A DNA stretch of 38,332 bases from Prorocentrum cordatum (GCA_963575745.1 CAUYUJ010020588.1:115652-153983), one strand, 5' to 3'. Shown: positions 28,141-38,179, counted from the stretch's first letter. Notes: generated by a model from the sequence alone, not told the origin. Numbers and translations are program-made.

Positions 28141-30711
28141 CTGCCTGTCAAGGCCGTGCAGACGGCGGTGGACCTGGGCTGCGACGCGGCCGCGGGGCGA
28201 CGCCGATCGTGCCGGAAGATCGGCGCCCGATTTCGCGCGGGCCGACTGCGAGCTGGCAAGATCAAGCGCGTCAGGCAGCGCGCGGCCCTGGCGCTGGAGG
28301 CCAAGGGGCTGTGGACCACGGGGGCCCTGCCACAGGCTGCCTACGGCAGCCAGCTGCAGGGCCTGACGCCGTCGCGGCTCCAGGAGCTGAGGCGACAGGC
28401 GGGCGCGACAGCAGGTGGGCAGGTGGGCGGCCGCTGCCTCACCACGGTTCTGGCGACCACCGTGGGCGAGGACCCGGGCATCGGCCTGCGCCTGCAGCTG
28501 CTGGACTCCTGGCTGACGCTGTGGGAGACGGCGCCCGAGCTGCACGAGCGCATCAAACGGGCGTGGGGCCGAGTTCGGCAGGCTCTCGTCGCTGCTGGCG
28601 GCCGCCGCTGGTGCAGGGTCCGTGGCCCGCTGGGCGCTGTCCAGGCGACGCTGATGGACATGGGCTGGGAACCGACCAGTGCGGGCCGCTGGATTCGGCC
28701 CGAGCACCAGGGCGACTGGAGCGTCCAAGCGACGCGAGCTGGCGGCGCGCCCTACACCGAGTGGCACCTGGTGCAGGCGGGGGACGAGGCCTTCGGCTCC
28801 TTCGTGGATCACCAGGCGCTGCTCCACGACGCAAAGGAGGACATGCGGCACCAGAACTGGCGCCAGGCGGCTCGCCATGAGGGCGGGGCGAGCCTGGCGG
28901 GCGGCGCGGACCCCTCGCAGATCGTGCTGGAGCAACGGCGTTTCGCCCGCCGCCACCAGTGGGCGGAGTGGGGCCTCAACGCGGCGGTGACGAGCGGCGG
29001 CCAGTGGACGCGGAGGCGCAGGCGAGCTGCGGGCTACCTCGTCACCGAGCTGTGCCCGCGGTGTGAGGCCGCTCCTGAGACGCTCGAGCATCGCATCTGG
29101 CAGTGCCCGGGAAACAGTCTCGAGCATCCAGAGTTTCGGCAGTCTGAGTGTCTAGTGCCCCAGGCCTTGGCGGGCCTCGAGAGCGACCCCGCGATGTGGC
29201 TCCGAGGGCTCCCCCCAGAGGCTCTCACAGTGCCCCGCTTTTCGGATGAGGCCCTGGCGGACCAGGAGCTCACCTTCGGGGTAGGGGCCCTGGACGACTG
29301 TCGGGTGGAGGGACGGGTTACGGTCTTCGGGGACGGGTCGGGAGGGAAGCACTCGGACGACCCGAGGCGGCGGCGCTGCGGAGCAGCGGTGGCGACCATC
29401 CAGTGGTGCCCGCATCGCCAGTTCTGGAAGCTGGGCCGCATGAAGGCCGTCCCTCTCCTCGGCCACAAGCAGTCTGTTCCGAGGTCGGAAACCTTGGCCC
29501 TGGCCATGGCCCTCGAGGGCACGACGGGGGACCTTTTGTCAGTCACGGACCACCAGGCCCTCCTGAGGGCCTGGCCCAGGCGCTCCAAAACGGACTCGAG
29601 GGGTGCCAACGAAGATTTGTGGCATCGAATTCGCCGTGCGTTGCGCAGCCGTGGCACGGGCTCTGTGGAGCTCGAGTGGGTTCCGTCCCATGCAGAATGC
29701 GATGGGGCGCAGCTCGGAACGGAGCGCGAGGCCTTCCTGGCAGCCGGCAACGCGGTTGCTGATATTGGGGCGGGGAGGGCGGCGGAGTGGGCGTCGGAGG
29801 TTGGCACGGTGCACGCGGCCGAGCATGGTGACCAGTGGGATGCGAGCGCGGCCTTGGTGAGGCGACGCGCCCGCAAGGCACTCCAGCTGGCCCTCGAGGT
29901 AGATTCGGCCAAGGCGGAGCGGGTAGCCAAGCAGCGAGTGCCCCCCCCCTCGAAACGGCGTGCGGCCATCGAGAGCTCGGCCCACTCGCTTCGCCCTGTC
30001 GGCTCGAAATGGCAATGCAGTGTCTGCCAGCAGCTTGTTCATAAAGCCTCCCTCCTTGAATTCTGTGCTACCCCGTGCCAGGTGCCAGTGCAGTCCAGGC
30101 AGTGTCGGGGAGCGCAGGTGCCGTGTGCGAGCAGGGAGCCCCAGCAGGGGGTTGCTGCTGACATCCACCCGTCCCATAAGCGCGGGTGGTGGGGGGCCTA
30201 CTCCCTCCACTACTGCCACAAGTGTGGCCGTGTGGCCACGGTTGATTTCAGATTTCTGAAGAAGCAGTGCCCTGGCAAGACTGCCATAGGGCGGGAGAAT
30301 TTGTCCAGGATTGCCAGGGGGCTCTATCCCAGACGGGAAGGAGCCCCCAAGGCAATCCGCGAGGCTGCGTTCCTGGCCGAGGTTGAGGAGGCCGTCCAGC
30401 AAGCCGCCGCCCGCCGAGAGCTCAAAGCTGGTGGGGGAGCGTGTCCCGCGGGGTCCGGTGGGGCGGAAGGGCCAGGAGCAGCGAGCACAGTGCCGAGCCA
30501 GGCTGCGTCTCTCGATCCTGAGGAGGAGGCGGCGGCCTGGTTGTTTTCGGAGGGTGGGTCGAGTAGTGGGGCGGCCCCAAGCCGGAACCCTGCTGTTTCA
30601 CGGGGTGCCCCGACACAGGCAGGGAAGTCCAGGAATTTTCCGGAAAAACCTGGACTTGCCGGGGGGTGTCTCGACCCAAGCCCAGCTTTGCCGCCTCCCG
30701 CGGCGCCGTAG
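28141..30711 (+). CDS. Element B ORF2, second part: zinc knuckle, RNase H, Cys-rich tail
   Basis: Continues in another frame with VKAVQTAVDLGCDAA after the CG run and is open to TAG 30709-30711. Domains: RT thumb/connection (to about 28980), zinc knuckle CPRCEAAPETLEHRIWQC (C-x2-C-x8-H-x4-C, from 29053), and RNase H with VTVFGDGSGG, SETLALAMAL, LLSVTDHQALL, WVPSHAECDG and GNAVADIGAGRA (Asp, Glu, Asp, Asp catalytic set present). A tail with WQCSVCQQLVHKA and YCHKCGRVATVDF...CPG is probably zinc-binding. The last 30 codons include the second hairpin copy (30612-30667). Whether it is translated with the first part depends on the frameshift being real. Confidence 0.85.
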   Translation: MPVKAVQTAVDLGCDAAAGRRRSCRKIGARFRAGRLRAGKIKRVRQRAALALEAKGLWTTGALPQAAYGSQLQGLTPSRLQELRRQAGATAGGQVGGRCLTTVLATTVGEDPGIGLRLQLLDSWLTLWETAPELHERIKRAWGRVRQALVAAGGRRWCRVRGPLGAVQATLMDMGWEPTSAGRWIRPEHQGDWSVQATRAGGAPYTEWHLVQAGDEAFGSFVDHQALLHDAKEDMRHQNWRQAARHEGGASLAGGADPSQIVLEQRRFARRHQWAEWGLNAAVTSGGQWTRRRRRAAGYLVTELCPRCEAAPETLEHRIWQCPGNSLEHPEFRQSECLVPQALAGLESDPAMWLRGLPPEALTVPRFSDEALADQELTFGVGALDDCRVEGRVTVFGDGSGGKHSDDPRRRRCGAAVATIQWCPHRQFWKLGRMKAVPLLGHKQSVPRSETLALAMALEGTTGDLLSVTDHQALLRAWPRRSKTDSRGANEDLWHRIRRALRSRGTGSVELEWVPSHAECDGAQLGTEREAFLAAGNAVADIGAGRAAEWASEVGTVHAAEHGDQWDASAALVRRRARKALQLALEVDSAKAERVAKQRVPPPSKRRAAIESSAHSLRPVGSKWQCSVCQQLVHKASLLEFCATPCQVPVQSRQCRGAQVPCASREPQQGVAADIHPSHKRGWWGAYSLHYCHKCGRVATVDFRFLKKQCPGKTAIGRENLSRIARGLYPRREGAPKAIREAAFLAEVEEAVQQAAARRELKAGGGACPAGSGGAEGPGAASTVPSQAASLDPEEEAAAWLFSEGGSSSGAAPSRNPAVSRGAPTQAGKSRNFPEKPGLAGGCLDPSPALPPPAAP
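30612..30667. mobile_element. 56-bp hairpin insert, copy 2 (ORF2 C terminus)
   Basis: Identical to copy 1 at 54 of 56 positions (differences at positions 6 and 37) with unrelated flanks. Here the outer bases GACAC and GTGTC also pair. It is translated in a different phase from copy 1 (AGKSRNFPEKPGLAGG), so the likeness is of DNA, not protein. Confidence 0.85.
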
Positions 30712-30831
30712 GTGCATGAGTGTGTCTGGAGGGCCCCTGCTGTGCCTGGTGTTGGCTTCGGCTCTCACCAGGGGTGGCTCGGTGGTCGCTCGCGCCGCCT
30801 GAAGGCGCTCTTTTAGAATCCATCGCTAGAA
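30712..30831 (+). other. Element B 3' untranslated region
   Basis: About 120 nt after the ORF2 stop. Contains GCGCC-GCCTGAA-GGCGC (30792-30808), able to form a short hairpin 24 nt before the TCC tract. No poly(A) or tandem tail. Confidence 0.6.
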
Positions 30832-30865
30832 TCCTCCTCCTCCTCCTCCTCCCCCTCCTCCTCCT
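30832..30865. repeat. (TCC)n tract at the 3' edge of element B
   Basis: TCC triplets with one CCC interruption, same strand and phase type as the tract at the 5' edge. Confidence 0.9.
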
Positions 30866-30884
30866 GGGTCGCCTGCCTTCACGC

Positions 30885-31120
30885 GTCGGTGTCTCGCTTT
30901 TGGCCGCATGGTTCCCGCTTGCCGACGACCTGCCCAGCAGCTACCTCTTGGCCACCTCACGTGCGCCCAGTGGTCCAGTCGGTATCTCGTCTCTGGCCGC
31001 ATGGTTTCCCATTGTGGACGGCCCACCCCGCAACTACCTCGTGGCCACATATGCTCCCAACGGTGCAGTCGGTATCTCGTCTCTGGCCACTTGGTCCCCC
31101 TATGCCGACGACCTACCCCC
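30885..31120. repeat. Tandem repeat of about 90 bp, three copies
   Basis: GTCGGTATCTCGTCTCTGGC-type blocks at about 30886, 30979 and 31069, each followed by GCATGGTT(C/T)CC and GACGACCTACC-like words. Spacing is 93 then 90, so the frame VGISSLAAWFP stays open, but with no start or family I call it repeat DNA. Confidence 0.7.
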
Positions 31121-31614
31121 CTTTCAGGGAGGAAAAAACACCCCGACACCAGAATTAACGTTTACCGAACGGCCCTGGGGGATTACTGAAACAGTCCCGC
31201 CCTGCTCGATGTCTTCCTTCGGTGTGTTTGCTAAACAGCTTCGCGTATCGGGGTGCTTATGATGAGGGAGGCTTTGTTCTGATATCTACCCCTGGCCACC
31301 TCGTGGCCACCTCCGATGCGCACAGGAGCTGCCTGCCCATTTCGACCGCATGGCAACCTCAGCGTGTCTGAGAGCATTGACAGCTGGGCGGGGACACCAT
31401 CGCGCGGCCGCCGCCCCCGACCGCGCAGCCGACATCCGAGCTTCAAGACGCCCCGTGCCGAAGCATCGTTCACCGAGGTGAGGACGCCGTCGCCCTGGAC
31501 GTCACCCGCGCCGTGCAGTTCAAGACCGCGCAGCTGACGCGCGCTTGCACCAAGCTGGCCCCGCCGGGCGACCGAAGCCGCACCTTATGCACGCCGAGTC
31601 GGAGCAAGCAGCAA
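31121..31614. other. No gene seen
   Basis: Begins with CAGGGAGGAAAAAACACCCC resembling the F2 terminus (only the tip). The rest is GC-rich with no recognised motif. Confidence 0.45.
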
Positions 31615-31815
31615 GCATGGGGGCCCAGACATGCGACGTCCTGATTTTTCAATACGGAGTTCCCAGAAGTCCCGACCCTTTCCCCTGGGACCGTTGTTTC
31701 ATCCTGAGTCGATGTTTGACGGCCCCGAGGCCCGGCGAGGGCCCCCCCGAGGCCGAAAGTGGCCAGAAACCTCCCGTCCTGATTTTTTTAACGACGCGAT
31801 CATGCATGGGGGGGG
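31615..31815 (+). repeat. Dispersed repeat R2, copy nearest the GGA array
   Basis: Same family as 2815-3012: ACATGCGACGTCCTGAT, AAGTCCCGACCC, GTTTCATCCTGAGTCG, TTTGACGGCCCCGAGGCC, CCTCCCGTCCTGATTTTT, GCGATCATGC. Precedes a GGA array. Confidence 0.75.
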
Positions 31816-31979
31816 ATTCCGATCGGGCAGCGGGGGTCGGGCATCCCCGGAATACGGACAGCCAGCTCCAGAGAGGCCCCAGAGCAGCTTCAGAGGGTGC
31901 TTTGGAAGAACGGCAACGGTGCCCGGAGCCTCCTCCTCTTGGCCTGCCAAGGGGGGGCCCGCCGGTTCTCGGAGAACCT

Positions 31980-32048
31980 CGAGGAGGAGGAGGAGGAGAA
32001 GGGAGGAGGGAGGAGGAGGAGGGGGAGGAGGAGGAGGGGGAGGAAGGC

Positions 32049-32080
<32 letters not shown>

Positions 32081-32335
32081 GAGGAGGAGGGAGGAGGAGG
32101 AGGAGGAGGAGGAGGAGGAGCAGGAGCAGGAGGGGGAGGAGGAGGAGGAGGGAGGAGGAGGGAGGAGGAGGAGGAGGGGAGGAGGAGGAGGAGGAGGAGG
32201 AGGAGAGGGGGAGGAGGAGGGGGAGGAGAGGGGAGGAGCAGGAGGGGGAGATGGGGGCGGGGCGAGGAGGAGGAGGAGGAGGAGGAGGAGAGGAGGAGGA
32301 GGAGGAGGAGGAAGAGGAGGGGGGGAGGGGGGGGG
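31980..32335. repeat. (GGA)n array
   Basis: About 355 bp of GGA/GAG triplets with GGG interruptions; purine-only on the + strand, the opposite polarity to all upstream triplet arrays. Confidence 0.95.
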
Positions 32336-34060
32336 AAAAGATGTGCGGGTTCGTGTGTTGTGCGTGTGTTTGTGTCTGTGTCTGTGTCTGTGTTTGTGGG
32401 TGTGGGGGTGTGGGGTTGTGATGGTGGGTGGGTGTGTCGGTGTGTGCGTGTGTGGGTGTGTGGGTGTGTGGGAGTTTGCGTGTATGCGTGTTCGCGTGTG
32501 TGCGTGTGTGCGTGTGTGCGTGCGTGTGCGCGTGTGCGCGTGTGTGTTCCTGTTTGTGTTTCTGTTTGTGGTTGTGGTTGTGTTTGTGGTTGTGGTTTGT
32601 GGTTGCGGTTGCGGTTGTGTTTGTGGTTGTGTTCAAGTTTGTGTGTGTTTGTGTTTGTGTTTGTGTTTGTGTGTGCTTGTGTTTGTGGTTGTGGTTGTGG
32701 TTGTAGTTGTGTGTGTGATTGTGTTTGTCTGTGTGTTTGTGTTTGTTTCTGTGTCTGTGTTTGTGTTTGTGCTCGTGGGTGTGGGGGTGTGGGATTGTGT
32801 GGGTGGATGGGTGTGTGCGTGTGTGCGTATGTGGGTGTGCGGGTGGGTGTGTGGGCGTGTGGGTGTGTGGGTATGTGGGTGTGTGGGTGTGTGCGTGTTC
32901 GCGTGTGTGCGTGTGTACGTGTGTGCGTGTGTGTGCGTGTGTGCGTGTGCGCGTGTGCGCGTGTGTGTGTGTGTGTGTGTGCGTGTGTGCGTGTGTGCAA
33001 GGTGTGCGTGTTGTGTGTGTGGTTGTGTTTGTGTTGTTGTTCGTTGTTGCGGTTGTGTGTGTGTGTTTGAGTTTGTGTTTGTGGTTGTGTTTGTGGTTGT
33101 GGGTGTGTTCCTGTTTGTGTTTCTGTTTGTGGTTGTGGTTGTGGTTGTGTTTGTGGTTGTGGTTTGTGGTTGCGGTTGCGGTTGTGTTTGTGGTTGTGTT
33201 CAAGTTTGTGTATGTGTGCGTTTGTGTTTGTGTTTGTGTGTGCTTGTTTTTGTGGTTGTGGTTGTGGTTGTAGTTGTGTGTGTGATTGTGTTTGTTTGTG
33301 TGTTTGTGTTTGTTTCTGTGTCTGTGTTTGTGTTTGTGCCCGTGGGTGTGGGGGTGTGGGATGGTGTGGGTGGATGGGTGTGTGGGTGTGTGCGTATGTG
33401 GGTGTGCGGGTGGGTGTGTGGGCGTGTGGGTGTGTGGGTATGTGGGTGTGTGGGTGTGTGCGTGTTCGCGTGTGTGCGTGTGTACGTGTGTGCGTGTGTG
33501 TGTGTGTGTGCGTGTGTGCGTGTTCGCGTGTGCGCGTGTGTGTGTGCGTGTCTTCGTGTGTACGTGTGTGCGTGCGTGTGCGTCTTGTGTTTATGATTAT
33601 GTGTGTTTGTGGTTGTGTTTGTGTTTCTGGTTGTGTTTGAGTTTGTGGTTGCGTTTGTGTGTGTGTGTTTGTTGTTGTGTTTATGTTTCTGGTTGTGGTT
33701 GTGATTGTGGTTGTGTTTGTGGTTGTGGCTTTGGCTGTGGTTGCGGTTGTGTTCGTGTTGTTGTTTGTGTTTGTGTTGTGTGTTTGTGTTTGCGTTTGTG
33801 GTTGTGGTTGTGGTTGTGTGTGTGTTTGTTTTTGTGGTTGTGTTTGTGTTTATGTTTGTGCTTGCGGTTATGTTTGTGGTTGTGTTTATGTTTCCGTGTC
33901 TGTGTTTGTGTTTGTGCTCGTGGGTGTGGGGGTGTGGGGGTGTGGGGTTGTGTGGGTGGGTGGGTGTGTGCGTGTGTGCGTGTGTGCGTGTGTACGTGTG
34001 TGCGTGTGGGTGCGTGCGTGCGTGCGTGGGCGTGTGCGTGTGGGTGTGGGTGTCCCTGGC
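32336..34060. repeat. TG-rich low-complexity DNA with internal duplication
   Basis: About 1.7 kb of TGTGTG, TTTGTGGTTGTGG and GTGTGCGTGTG. Two halves duplicate each other at an offset of about 565 bp: GTTTCTGTTTGTGGTTG near 32558 and 33120, GTGTGGGA(T)TG near 32788 and 33354. Long Cys/Val/Phe frames here are not genes. Confidence 0.9.
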
Positions 34061-34214
34061 ACTCCCAGGGCCCGCCCAGCGCCGCCAGGCTGAGACCGAG
34101 TCCGGCGACGGCCTCGGCGCCAGGGCGGCCAGCGCCTGCCTCGAGGCTGGCGCCTGCGGCCCTCCCGCCCTCTCTCGCGCGCGCGGCGCGCGGTCGGTCG
34201 GTCGCGGCACCGCC

Positions 34215-34216
34215 GA

Positions 34217-34249
<33 letters not shown>

Positions 34250-34413
34250 CGACGACGACGACGACGACGACAGCGGCGACGACGACAGCGGCGACGACGG
34301 CGGCGGCGGCGGCGACGACGACGGCGGCGGAGGAGGAGGAGGAGGCAAGGAAGGAGGAGGGGGAGGAGGAGGAGGAGGAGGAGGAGGAGGAGGAGGAGGA
34401 GGAGGAGGAGATG
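34215..34413. repeat. (GAC)n, (GGC)n then (GGA)n array
   Basis: GACGAC repeats (34215-34280), mixed GGCGACGAC and GGCGGC, then GGA triplets from about 34328. Confidence 0.93.
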
Positions 34414-34429
34414 CCGGCGGAGATGCCGG

Positions 34430-35280
34430 AGGAGACGCAGGAGGAGGAAGAGGAGTACAGTCAAGGCGTTGAAAGAAGGACCACGCGGGGACTCGGGACA
34501 GGCTTTGGTTTCCAGGCCCTTCTTTCGGAGGAGGTCGGGTCGTTCACCTGCTCGTGGCCGAGGCTCGCCGTGGCCAGGAGAGCCCCTTCTTTCCGTATTC
34601 CGCGTCCCTTACGAGAGCGCGATGGCGGCAAGAGCAGTATCAAAGCCAGTCAGCTCGAACAAGTCAGCGGGCCCCGCCCACTCTCCCCCCCCCCTCCCAT
34701 GGCATAAGAGACAATGCTGGCACAGCTGGGAGTTGGAAATGGCGCGCGCGCGCGCGCTCGCACCTAGCGAATAGCAGGGACTCGTGCGCGCGGGGTCCCG
34801 CTTCTGATGCGTTGGCACACGACAGAACGGGGAACGCAGTGTCGGGTGGCACTGTTGTACATGCGCAACGAACACAGCCTTCTGCTCGCTGGCGCGCGAA
34901 CTGGACGAGAGGATCTCCGATCGGAAAGCATGCGCCTCGCACAGGCGGGTACGCAATGTTCAGGAAAGTAATGTGCGGCGCTTGGACGCGATCACGCCCC
35001 ACTCCTGCCGTGCATTTTGCTTCGCCGACGACAAAGCCCTCGCAGCTGAAAGGAGAAGGGTCCGAGAGCCCGTTCGTAGCCGAGGCTCGCCGTGGCGAAG
35101 CAAGTGCCTTCCTTCCTCAGCCAGCGCCCCTTACGACAGGTAGCGCGGCGACTGCACATGCGAATAACAAGCCAGCATGCTGGAGAGAGGAGAGAGGAGG
35201 GAGGAGGGAGCGCAGGCTAGGCGCGCGCACGCCATATCTGAAATCCGACACCTTTCACCCATCCCTTCCCATGGCGCTGC
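34430..35280. other. Degenerate dimer, no gene
   Basis: GCCGAGGCTCGCCGTGGC with CCTTACGA and AGCGCG recurs at 34557 and 35079 (about 522 bp apart), hinting at a diverged tandem duplication. No ORF with a motif. Confidence 0.45.
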
Positions 35281-35442
35281 GCTTTATACATAGATTCGTA
35301 TAGACACACATTGCACATATGCGTGCATCTATATATATATACATATATATATATGGATTCCCAATCAGGGCTTGCCTCTGAAGGGGTCCTAACGGATTCA
35401 TATGATTAGGTTCCGCGACCCGCCCCGGTGCCGGGGTGCCCA

Positions 35443-36178
35443 CGTGCCCGGGTGCCTTTATAGCCCTATAGACCTATAAGCCCTGTAGCCCTATAGCCCG
35501 TAGCCCAGTAGCCCTATAGCCCAATAGCCCAATAGTCTTATAGCCCTGTAGTCGTGTAGCCTTATAGCCATATAGCCCTACAGCCCTATAGCCCCATAGC
35601 ACTATAGCCCTATAGCCCTATAGCCGTCTAGCGCCATAGCTGTATAGCCCAATCGCCCTGTAGCCCTATAGCCCTCCCGCCTTATAGCCTCGTAGCCCTG
35701 TAGCCCTGTAGCCCCATAGCCCCATAGCCCTATAATCCCATAGCCCTATGGTCCTACAGCCCCATAGCCCTATAGCCCCATAGCCCTATAGACCTATAGC
35801 CCTATGGCCCTATAGCCCTGTAGCCCTATTGCCCCAGAGCCCTACAGCCCTATAGCCCTATAGCCCTATAGCCATATAGCCTTATAGACCTATAGCCCTA
35901 TAGCCCTGTAGCCCTGTAGCCCCATAGCCCCATAGCCCCATACATCCATAGCCCTATAGTCCTACAGCCCTATGGTCCTATAGACGTATAGCCCCATAGC
36001 CCTGTAGACCTATAGCCCTATGGCCCTATAGACCTATATCCCTACAGCCCTAGAGCCCCAGAGCCCCAGAACCCCAGAGCCCTATAGCCCTATAGCCCTG
36101 TAGCCATATAGCCATATAGCCCTATAGACCTATAGCCCTATAGCCCTATAGCTCTACAGCCCCATAGCCCTGTAGCCC
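35443..36178. repeat. 8-bp tandem array CCCTATAG
   Basis: Roughly 90 copies of an 8-bp unit (CCCTATAG, variants CCCTGTAG, CCCCATAG, ACCTATAG, CCATATAG). Flanks share GGATTC(C/T)(C/G)(A/T)AATC-like words with AACGGATTC (35391, 36180) and (TA)n tracts on both sides. Confidence 0.92.
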
Positions 36179-36218
36179 TAAACGGATTCTGATTGGGGCT
36201 TTCCTCCGGCATCATCTT

Positions 36219-36233
<15 letters not shown>

Positions 36234-36288
<55 letters not shown>

Positions 36289-36290
36289 GA
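36234..36290. repeat. (GA)n microsatellite
   Basis: AGAGAG run of about 45 bp passing into AAAGAGAGAAAG, next to ATATAT. Confidence 0.95.
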
Positions 36291-36339
36291 AAACAAAGAA
36301 AAAAAACAGTAGGCCAGGAGAGGGTCCAGAACCAGCACC

Positions 36340-37330
36340 ACTGGTTTGCATTGGGGTCCGGGGGAGCCTTGAGGGCTCCAAGAGTGCCCAGAAGAGGCCC
36401 CCCCCAGAGGCCCCCAAGCTGGCCCAAGAGGCTCCCAAAGCGCCCCAGGTTGTCTGGAGGATGGCTGAAGAGCGCACTGAGATGGCCTCCGGACGGGCCC
36501 CGAGCGCTCGAAGACAGCCCAAGACTGCTCCTAGACGGTCACAGAGGCACTCAAGACCGTCCAAAAGGCCGCCAAGAAGGCCCCCCAAGGGCAAAAATCA
36601 CGTAGTTCCATTGAAAAAATGCACATTTCCAATCCTAACAGCGGCCACGACGGCCCCAAAGGCACCAAAAATCGGCCCCACATGGTTCAAGAGGCCCCCA
36701 AGAGGGCCCCAAGACGGCCTGAAGAGAGTTTCAAGCAGCACAAGAGAGCTCCAAACTGGCCCCAAAGAGTCCCCAGGGGGCCCGAGGGGGCCACCGAAGG
36801 ATCCCTACGTGGACGGAGGGGGCCCCAGGAGGAACCCGGGACGGCCGAAATGGGCCCCCAGACGGGCCAAAAAGACCCAAAAGGATTTCCTCAAGACGGT
36901 CCAAGAGGCCGCCGAGAAGGCCCTCTAAGGGCAAAATTCCAGGATTTCCTATGGAAAAACGCATATTTCCGGGATATCCTATTTTTCCAATCCCAACAGC
37001 GGCCACGACGGCCCCAAAGGCTCCCCAAATCGGCCCCAGACGGCCCAAGAGGCCCCCGAGGCGGCCCCAAGACGGCCTGAAGAGAGCTTCAAGCAGCACA
37101 AGAGAGCTCCACCCAGCCTAAGAGTGCCCCGCGCCACCGGAGGATCCCTCCATGGTCGGAGCTCAGCACCCAATGACGGGCCAAGGGGGCCCCGGGACGG
37201 CCGAAATGGGCCCCCAGACGGGCCGAAAAATGCCCAAAAGGACTCCCAAGGAAGGCCCGGAGAGGCCCCAGAGGCTTCCGCAATGCTTCCAAAAGGCTCC
37301 CGGGATGCGTTCCAGCAGGCCCCCATGAGC
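36340..37330. repeat. GC-rich satellite, period about 355 bp
   Basis: Successive units share ACAGCGGCCACGACGGCCCC (36638, 36996), AAGACGGCCTGAAGAGAG (36711, 37069) and GACGGCCGAAATGGGCCCCC (about 36840, 37197), spacing 356-358. A partial first unit ends in GGCCGCCAAGAAGGCC (36570). GCCCAAGAGG-type words pervade. Open frames on both strands are compositional. Confidence 0.85.
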
Positions 37331-37735
37331 GTACAGGAGGTCTCGTGTCCACGTCCTGCAAGATCCACGTCAGGGCTTCGCGAGGCTCCACAGAAACATG
37401 CTGCGGGGCGCCGGGAAGTACCCAAAACACCCCGATGTTACTGTCGAGGTCAGAAGTGTACCGCCATGGGCGGGAGAGCGGCATACGCACGTTGGATTTC
37501 GGATTGTCGGTGGAGCTCACACCTGGACACGATCCGCGCGAGAAACCCAGTCGCCAGAGGCGTGATGTTACGAGAATCCTTCCACAGAGGGGCGCGTGCA
37601 ACCGCGTCCTTCTGACGCACAATCCGTGTGATAGGCGCGTTGAGATGGGCAAAGGGACGCCGCCGTGGCCGTGAGGCGCATTGCTTCTCTCGAGGTTTCC
37701 CGGGTATCTCCTCTCTGTCCTCTCGTCGTCGTCGT
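37331..37735. other. No gene seen
   Basis: Unique-looking, less repetitive DNA between the satellite and the GGA array. Short frames only, with no motif. Confidence 0.45.
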
Positions 37736-37750
37736 CGTTGTAGTCGTGAC

Positions 37751-38090
37751 AGGAGGAGGAGGAGGAGGAGGAGGAGGAGGAGGAGGAGGAGGAGGAGGAG
37801 GAGGAGGAGGAGAACGGGAGGAGGGAGGAGGAGGCGGGAGGAGGATCCCTCTAGAGGAAGAGGAGGAGGAGGAGGAGGACGACGAACGACGACGAGGAGG
37901 GAGGAGGAGGAGGGAGGGGGGAGGGGAGGACAGGGAGGAGTAGGAGGGAGGCGCAGGAGGAGGAGGAGGAGGAGGGATGAGGAGGAGGAGGAGGAGGAGG
38001 AGGAGAGAGAGGAGGAGGAGGAGGAGGAGGAGGAGGAGGAGCAGGAAGAGGAGGAGGAGGAGGAGGACAAGGAGGAGGATGAGGAGGGGT
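37751..38090. repeat. (GGA)n array
   Basis: About 340 bp of GGA/GAG triplets interrupted by CGACGAACGACGACG and GGGAGGGG. Confidence 0.95.
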
Positions 38091-38179
38091 GTCAGACAAG
38101 TTACCACAAGGAGAACTGGCTTGTGGCAGCCACGCGTTCGTAGCGACGTGGTTTTCTGATCCTTCGATATCGGTTCCCT

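Larger units (their letters stand above)
24061..30831 (+). mobile_element. Element B: nearly intact two-ORF non-LTR retrotransposon with 5' spliced leader
   Basis: About 6.8 kb. Order: spliced-leader copy, roughly 150-nt leader, ORF1, ORF2 (EEP, RT, zinc knuckle, RNase H, Cys-rich tail), 120-nt 3' region with no poly(A). It is bracketed by TCC tracts at 24018-24063 and 30832-30865, so any target duplication is hidden in the microsatellite. Only one inactivating lesion is visible, a frameshift at about 28131-28140. All frames agree with + strand transcription. Compared with element A it is full length and much better preserved, so probably a recent insertion. Confidence 0.85.

Noticed and set aside
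24128-30402. Long minus-strand frames opposite ORF1 and ORF2
   Set aside because: Mirror frames of GC-rich coding; the sense strand carries all catalytic motifs.
30720-31262. 180-codon frame after element B
   Set aside because: Starts in the element 3' UTR and runs through a TCC tract and a tandem repeat; no family resemblance.
31545-34707. Very long frames over the GGA and TG-rich region (up to 683 codons)
   Set aside because: Stop-free only because the triplets and TG words lack stops; Gly/Glu and Cys/Val composition with no domain.
35443-36178. Telomere
   Set aside because: Unit is 8 bp CCCTATAG rather than the CCCTAAA-type repeat, and unrelated DNA follows on both sides.
36351-37080. 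Pro/Arg-rich frames in the 355-bp satellite
   Set aside because: Repeat period does not keep one frame across units and no start or domain is present.
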